DNA of 64,000 nucleotides from Triticum aestivum (lineage: Eukaryota; Streptophyta; Magnoliopsida; Poales; Poaceae): contig NC_057802.1 in NCBI RefSeq assembly GCF_018294505.1, positions 552,028,202 to 552,092,201 on the forward strand, read 5' to 3'. Below are positions 57,674 to 64,000 of the stretch, in pieces. The position numbers were made by a program, and so were the translations under genes. Each line of letters begins with the position of its first letter. Position 1 is the stretch's first letter. The notes under the pieces are model-generated. The model was given only the letters and a program-made list of their open reading frames with translations, was not told the origin of the DNA and did no database searches.

Positions 57674-60600
57674 ATGTTGAAAGATGATAGTAGCAATGAT
57701 GCGGACTAGGTCCGTGATCTGAGGATTATCCTCATTGCTGCACAGAAGAATTATGTCCTTGATGCACCGCTAGGCGACGGACCTATTGCAGGAGCAGATA
57801 TAGATGTCATGAACGTTTGGCAAGCTCGGTATGATAACTACTTGATAGTTTAGTGCACCATGCTTTACGGCTTAGAACCAGGACTTCAAAAATGTTTTGA
57901 ATGCCACGGAGCATATAAGATGTTCCAAGAGCTGAAATTTGTATTTCAGACTCATGCCCGAGTCAAGAGGTATGAGACCTCTGACAAGTACTTTGCCTAC
58001 AAGATGGAGGAGAATAGCTCAAGCAGTGAGCATGTGCTCAGATTGTCTGAGTACTACAATCGCTTGAAACAAGTGGGAGTTAATCTTCCAGATAAAATAG
58101 TGATTGACACAGTTCTCTAGTCACTATCACCAAGTTACTGGAACTTCGTGATGAACTATAATATGCAAGGGATGACGAAAACGATTCCCGAGCTCTTCGT
58201 GATGCTGAATCGACAAAGGTAGAAATCAAGAAAAGCATCAAATGTTGATGGTTGACAAGCCCTCTAGTTTCAAGTAAAAGGGCAAGGGAAAGAAAGGGAA
58301 CTTCAAGAAGAATGGCAAGCAAGTTGCCACTCCGATGAAGAATCCCAAAGCTAGACCCAAGCCTGAAACTGAGTGCTTCTACTGCGAAGGAAATGCTCAC
58401 TAGAAGCGGAACTGCCCCAAATACTTGGCAGATAAGAAGGATGGCAAAGTGAACAAAAGTATATATGATATACATGTTATTGATGTGTACTTTACTAGTG
58501 TTCATAGTCGCCCCTGGGTATTTGATACTGGTTCAGTTGCTATGATTAGTAACTCGAAACAGGAGTTACAAAATGAACAAAGACTAGTTGAGGGCAAGGT
58601 GACGATGTGTGTTGGAAATGATTCCAAGGTTGATAATATCACCATCGCACACTCCCTTTACCTTCGAAATTAGAGTCGAACCTAATATAAATATTATTTG
58701 GTGTTTGCGTTGAGCATAATATGATTGGATCATGTTTATTGCAATACGGTTATTCATTTAAGTCAAAGAATAATTGTTATTCTGTTTACATGAATATAAC
58801 CTTCTATGGTCATACACCCAAGGTGAATGGTTTATTGAATCTCGATAATAGTAATACACATATTCATAATATTGATGCCAAAAGATTCAAAGTTGAAAAT
58901 GATAGTGCAACATATTTGTGGCACGATCGTTTAGGTCATATTGGTGTAAAGCGCATGAAGAAACTCCATGCTGATGGGCTTTTGGAATCACTTGATTATG
59001 AATCACTTGATGCTTGCGAACCATGCCTCATGGGCAAGATGACTAAAACTCCGTTCTCCAGAACAATGGAGCGAGCAACTAACTTATTGGAAATAATACA
59101 TACTGATGTATGCGATCCGATGAGTGTTGAGGCTCGCGGCGGGTATCATTATTTTTCTGACCTTCATAGATGATTTGAGCAGATACGGGTATATCTACTT
59201 AATGAAACACAAGCCTGAAACATTTGAAAAGTTCAAAGAATTTCAGAGTGAAGTTGAGAATCATCGTAACAAGAAAATAAATTTTCTACGATCTGATCGC
59301 GGAGGCGAATATTTGAGTGACGAGTTTGGCCTTCATTTGAAACAATGTGGAATAGTTTCGCAAATAACGCCACCTGGAACACCACAGCGTAATGGTGTGT
59401 CTGAACGTCATAACCGTACTTTATTAGATATGGTGCGATCTATGATCTCTCTTACCGATTTACCACTATCGTTTTGGGGTTATGCATTAGAGACAACTGC
59501 ATTCACATTAAATAGGGCACCATCTAAAATCCATTGAGACGACACCGTATGAACTATGGTTTAGCAAGAAACCTAAGTTATCGTTTCTTAAAGTTTGGGG
59601 TTGCGATGCTTATGTGAAAAAGTTTCAGCCTGATAAGCTCGAACCCAAATCGGAGAAGTGCGTCTTCATAGGATACCCAAAAGAAACTGTTGGGTACACC
59701 TTCTATCATAGATCCGAAGGCAATATCTTTGTTGCTAAGAGTGGATCCTTTCTAGAGAAGGAGTTTCTCTCGAAAGAAGTGAGTGGGAGGAAAGTAGAAC
59801 TTGATGAGGTAGTTGTACCTTCTCTTGAATTGGAAAGTAGCTCATTACTGAAATCAGTTCCAGTGAGTCCTACACCAATTAGTGAGGAAGTTAATAATGA
59901 TGATCATGAAACTTCATATCAAGTTACTACCGAACCTCGTAGGTCAACCAGAGTACGATCCGCACCAGAGTGGTACGGTAATCCTGTTCTGGAAGTCATG
60001 TTACTTTGACCATGACGAACCTACGAGCTATGAGGAAGCGATGATATGCCCAGATTCCACAAAATGGCTTGAGGCCATGAAATCTGAGATAGGATCCATG
60101 TATAAGAACAAAGTATGGACTTTGGTTGACTTGCCCGATGATCGGCAAGCCATAGAAAATAAAATGGATCTTCAAGAGGAAGACAGACGCTGATAGTAGT
60201 GTTACTATCTACAAAGCTCGAATTGTCGCAAAAATGTTTTTCGACAAGTTCAAGGTGTTGACTAGAATGAGATTTTCTCACTTGTATCGATGCTTAAAAG
60301 TCTGTCCGAATCATGTTAGCAATTGCCGCATTTTATGAAATTTGGCAAATGGATGTCAAACCTGCATTCCTTAATGGATTTCTTAAAGAAGAGTTGTATA
60401 TGATACAACCAGAAGGTTTTGTTGATCCTAAAGGTGCTAACAAAGTGTGCAAAGCTCCAGCGATCCATCTATGGATTGGTGCAAGCATCTCGGAGTTGGA
60501 ATATAAGCTTTGATGAGTTGATCAAAGCATATAGTTTTATACGGACTTGCGGTGAAGCCTGTATTTACAAGAAAGTGAGTGGGAGCACTACACCCTTTCT

Positions 60601-61329
60601 AATAAGTATATGTGAATGACATATTGTTGATCGGAAATGATGTAGAATTTTTTGGAAAGCATAAAGGAGTGTTTGAAAGGAGTTTTCCAAAGAAAGACCT
60701 CGGTGAAGCTGCTTACATATTGGGCATCAAGATCTATAGAGACAGATCAAGACGCTTGATAAGATTTTTCAATGAGTACATACCTTGACAAGATTTTTGA
60801 AGTAGTTCAAAATGGAACAGTCAAAGAAGGAGTTCTTGCCTGTGTTGCAAGGTGTGAAGTTGAGTAAGACTCAAAGCCCGACCACGGCAGAAGATAGAGA
60901 GATAATGAAAGTCATTCCCTATGCCTCAGCCATAGGTTCTATAAAGTATGTCATGCTATGTACCAGACCTATTGTATACCCTGCCCTGAGTTTGGCAAGG
61001 GAGTACAATGGTGATCTATGAGTAGATCACTAGACATTGGTCAAAATTATCCTTAGAGGACTAAGGAAATATTTCTCGATTATGGAGGTGATAAAGAGTT
61101 CTTCGTAAAGAGTTACGTCGATGCAAGCTTTGACACCGATCTGGATGACTCTGAGTCTCGATCTAGATACATATTGAAAGTGGGAGCATTTAGCTAGAGT
61201 ACCTCCATGCAGAGCTTTGTAGACATAGAAATTTGCAAAATACATACGGATCTGAATGTGGCAGACCCATTGACTAAACTTCTCTCACAAGCAAAACATG
61301 ATCACACCTTAGTACTCTTTGGGTGTTAA
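57674..61329 (+). pseudogene. gag-pol of element Y, multiply broken
   Basis: gag opens at ATG 57674 and has in-frame TAG at 57707, 57851 and 58118, then a frameshift, a TAA at 58275 and a TAG inside the zinc knuckle (CFYCEGNAH, near 58375-58410). Protease keeps a DTGS box (near 58530). Integrase has LWHDRLGHIGVKRM, HTDVC, RSDRGGEYL and PQRNGVSERHNRT, split by a frameshift at about 59150 and another at about 59530. RT contains MDVKPAFLNGFLKEELYM and a catalytic box reading YVND (60609-60620). RNase H ends ADPLTK, then SQAKHDHT, with a stop at 61327-61329. No functional protein can come from it. Confidence 0.9.
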
Positions 61330-61463
61330 TCACATGGCCATGTGAACTAGATTATTGACTCTAGTAAACCCTTTGGGTATTGGTCACATGACGATGTGAA
61401 CTATTGGTGTTAAATCACATGGCGATGTGAACTAGATTATTGACTCTACTGCAAGTGGGAGAC

Positions 61464-63086
61464 TGAAGGAAATATGCCCTACAGGCAATAATAAAGTTGT
61501 TATTTATATTTCCTTATATCATGATGAATGTTTATTATTCATGCTAGAATTGTATTAACCGGAAACTTAGTACATGTGTGAATACATAGACAAAACAAAG
61601 TGTCCCTAGTATGCCTCTACTTGACTAGATCGTTTATCAAATATGGTTATGTTTCCTAACCATAGACATGTGTTGTCATTTGATGAACGGGATCACATCA
61701 TTAGGAGAATGATGTGAGGAACACCTTGTGTGCTATCAAACATCACAATGTAACTGGGTGATTATAAAGATGCTCTACAGGTGTCTCTGATGGTGTTTGT
61801 TGGGTTGGCATAGATCGAGATTAGAATTTGTCACTTTGTGTATCGGAGAGGTATCTCTGGGCCCTCTCGGTAATGCACATCACTATAAGCCTTGCAAGCA
61901 ATGTGACTAATGAGTTAGTTGCGGGACGATGCACTACGGAACGAGTAAAGAGACTTGCCGATAATGAGATTGAACTAGGTATTGAGATACCGATGATTGA
62001 ATCTCGGGCAAGTAACATACCGATGACAAAGCGAACAACGTATGTTGTTATGCGGTTTGACCGATAAAGATCTTCGTAGAATATGTAGGAGCCAATATGA
62101 GCATCCAGGTTCCGCTATTGGTTATTGACCGGATATGTGTCTCGGTCATGTCTACATAGTTCTCGAACCCGTAGGGTCCGCACGCTTAACGTTCGATGAC
62201 GATTTGTATTATGAGTTATGTGATTTGATGTACCGAAGGTTGTTCGGAGTCCCGGATGAGATCACAGACATGACGACGAGTCTCGAAATGGTCGAGACAT
62301 AAAGATTGATATATTGGAAGGTTATATTCGGACACCGGAAGGGTTCCGAAGTGTATCGAGTATTTTTCGGAGTACCGGGAGGTTACCGGAACCCCCCGGG
62401 GAGTCTATGGGCCTTATTGGGCCCTAGTGGAGAAAGAGGGCAGCAAGAAAGGTGTGGGGCATGCCCCCCTAGGCCCAAACCGAATTGGTTTAGGGTTTGG
62501 GGGCCGGCCCCCTCTTTCCTTCTCCCCTCGTGCTCTTTCCTCCTTCTCCTAGTAGGAATAGGAAAGGGGGGGGGGGGGCAAACCTACTTGGAGTAGGATA
62601 GCCCCCCCTTGGCGCGCGCCTCCTCCTTCGCCGGCCTCCTCCTCCCTCCCTCCTTTATATACGTGGGCAGGGGGCACACCAAAGGCACTCCAAGATTTGT
62701 CTTAGCCGTGTGCGGTGCCCCCCTCCATAGTTACACACCTCGGTCATATCGTCGTAGTGCTTAGGCGAAGCCCTGCGCCGGTAACTTCATCATCACCGTC
62801 ACCATGCCGTCGTGCTGACGGAACTCTCCCTCGTCCTCAACTGGATCAAGAGCTCGAGGGACGTCACTGAGCTGAACGTGTGCAGATCGCGGAGGTGCCG
62901 TGCGTTGGGTACTTGGATCGGTTGGATCTCGAAGACGTTCGACTACATCAACCGTGTTACTAAACGCTTCCGCTTTCGGTCTACGAGGGTACGTAGACAC
63001 ACTAACCCCGCTCGTTGCTATGCTTCTCCTAGATTGATCTTGCGTGATCGTAGGCATTTTTTTTTGAAATACTACGTTCCCCAACA
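61464..63086 (+). repeat. 3' LTR of element Y, with a deletion of about 117 bp
   Basis: It matches the 5' LTR but jumps at 61718 from gatgatgtga to ggaacacc, omitting the segment equivalent to about 54927-55044. The polypurine tract GCAAGTGGGAGAC (61451-61463) precedes it. Confidence 0.92.
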
Positions 63087-64000
63087 CGGCCCCCCTCCCA
63101 ATTCGGATTGGGCTTGGGGGGGGGGTGCGCCCCCACCTTGGCCGCCTACTCCTCTCTTCCACCTTGGCCCATTAAGACCCATTAACTCCCCGGGGGGTTT
63201 CGGTAACCTCCCGGTACTCCGGAAAAATGCCCGAACCACCCGGAACCTTTCCGGTGTCCAAACATAGCCTTATAATATATTAATCTTTATGTCTTGACCA
63301 TTTCGAGACTCCTCGTCATGTCCGTAATCACATCCGGGACTCTGAACTACCTTCGGTACATCAATACACATAAACTCATAATACCGATCGTCACCGAACG
63401 TTAAGCGTGCGGACCCTACGGGTTCGAGAACTATGTAGACATGACCGAGACTCACTTCCGGTTAATAACCAATAGCGGAACCTGGATGCTCATATTGGTT
63501 CCTACATATTCTACGAAGATCTTTATCGGTCAAACCGCATAACAACATACATTGTTCCCTTTGTCATCGGTATGTTACGTGCCCGAGATTCGATCGTTGT
63601 TATCTCAATACCTAGTTCAATCTCGTTACCGGCAAGTCTCTTTACTCGTTCCGTAATGCATCATCCCGCAACTAACTCATTAGTCACATTGCTTGGAAGG
63701 CTTATAGTGAGTGCATTACCGAGAGGGCCGAGAGATACCTCTTCGAAATACGGAGTGATAAATCCTAATGTCGATCTATGCCAACCCAGCAAACACCGTC
63801 GGAGACACCTGTAGAGCATCTTTATAATCACCCAGTTACATTGTGACGTTTGATAGCAAACTAAGTGTTCCTCCGGTATTCGGGAGTTGCATAATCTCGT
63901 AGTCATAGGAACATGTATAAGTTATGAAGAAAGCAATAGCAATAAACTAAATGATCATAGTGCTAAGCTAACGGATGGGTCAAGTCAATCACATCATTCT
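63087..64000 (-). repeat. 5' LTR of element X, continued to the window edge
   Basis: It resumes with CGGCC (the Y target duplication) and follows the 47279-49006 LTR in order (about 47850-48770) until the window ends. Confidence 0.9.

Larger units (their letters stand above)
54673..63086 (+). mobile_element. Element Y: complete BARE1/WIS/Angela-type Copia retrotransposon inserted in the LTR of X
   Basis: LTRs 54673-56409 and 61464-63086 start TGAAGGAAATATGCCC and end CGTTCCCCAACA. The target duplication is TGGCC (54668-54672) against CGGCC (63087-63091), one C-to-T difference. Plus-strand order: 5' LTR, degenerate primer site, leader, gag, protease, integrase, RT, RNase H, polypurine tract, 3' LTR. 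The first 200 bp of the two LTRs differ at about 4 sites by eye. It lies head-to-head with element X, of which it is a close relative. Confidence 0.94.
47279..64000 (-). mobile_element. Element X: BARE1/WIS/Angela-type Copia retrotransposon, extends past the window
   Basis: Minus-strand order: 5' LTR (54097-54672, resuming 63087-64000 and beyond), leader, gag-pol 52812 to 49155, polypurine tract (minus GTGGAAGTGGGAGAC, ending at 49007), 3' LTR 47279-49006. The 5' LTR is split by sister element Y. The right end and the TSD partner of GTTAC lie outside the window. gag-pol is heavily damaged. X itself is inserted in an older LTR of the same family. Confidence 0.9.

Overview
This is nuclear DNA of a grass, almost certainly of the wheat tribe (Triticeae). 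One spliced plant gene sits in a sea of nested LTR retrotransposons. LTRs of the BARE1/WIS/Angela Copia type, an Athila-type Gypsy, a chromodomain Gypsy, a CACTA element with subterminal inverted repeats and a Stowaway MITE are the standard Triticeae set. Family names are from memory; boundaries, repeats, target-site duplications (TSDs) and reading frames are read from the sequence.

Layout. 1-4600: flank with a GC-rich patch, a 5'-truncated LINE tail (951-1625, minus), a complete non-autonomous CACTA element (2054-3574, TSD CTA) and two tiny poly(T)-headed insertions bounded by perfect direct repeats. 4600-7320: the only host gene, a six-coding-exon cinnamyl-alcohol-dehydrogenase-like gene of 354 codons, with a likely 5'-UTR intron and two identical TGTCA-N4-TGACA dyads just upstream. 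7960-9935: AT-rich repeats and a 316-bp tandem array. 9941-31144: a minus-strand chromodomain Gypsy (2.7-kb LTRs, TSD TTGAG) with an extra intact 247-codon ORF ahead of gag. Its pol is split by a minus-strand Athila-like element (15627-25887, TSD CACTA), which itself carries a solo LTR of the same family (19069-20472, TSD GCTGG). 31150-36800: the rest of the interrupted host repeat, a tRNA-like A-box/B-box unit, old LTR fragments and a 550-bp tandem duplication. 36800-39319: the 3' part of a Copia element, minus.

39320-64000 is a four-level nest. A BARE/Angela-type LTR (39320-) is inserted in the Copia pol. That LTR is split by a non-autonomous LTR element (40290-47188, TSD CTCAT) and by a minus-strand Copia element X (47279 to beyond the window). 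X is split in its 5' LTR by a complete plus-strand sister, Y (54673-63086, TSD CGGCC/TGGCC). X and Y share several identical disabling lesions, so they probably descend from an already defective source moved in trans.

The retrotransposons are all broken somewhere in gag-pol. The only coding features that look usable are the dehydrogenase gene, the 641-codon Athila-type gag and the 247-codon ORF of the chromodomain element.
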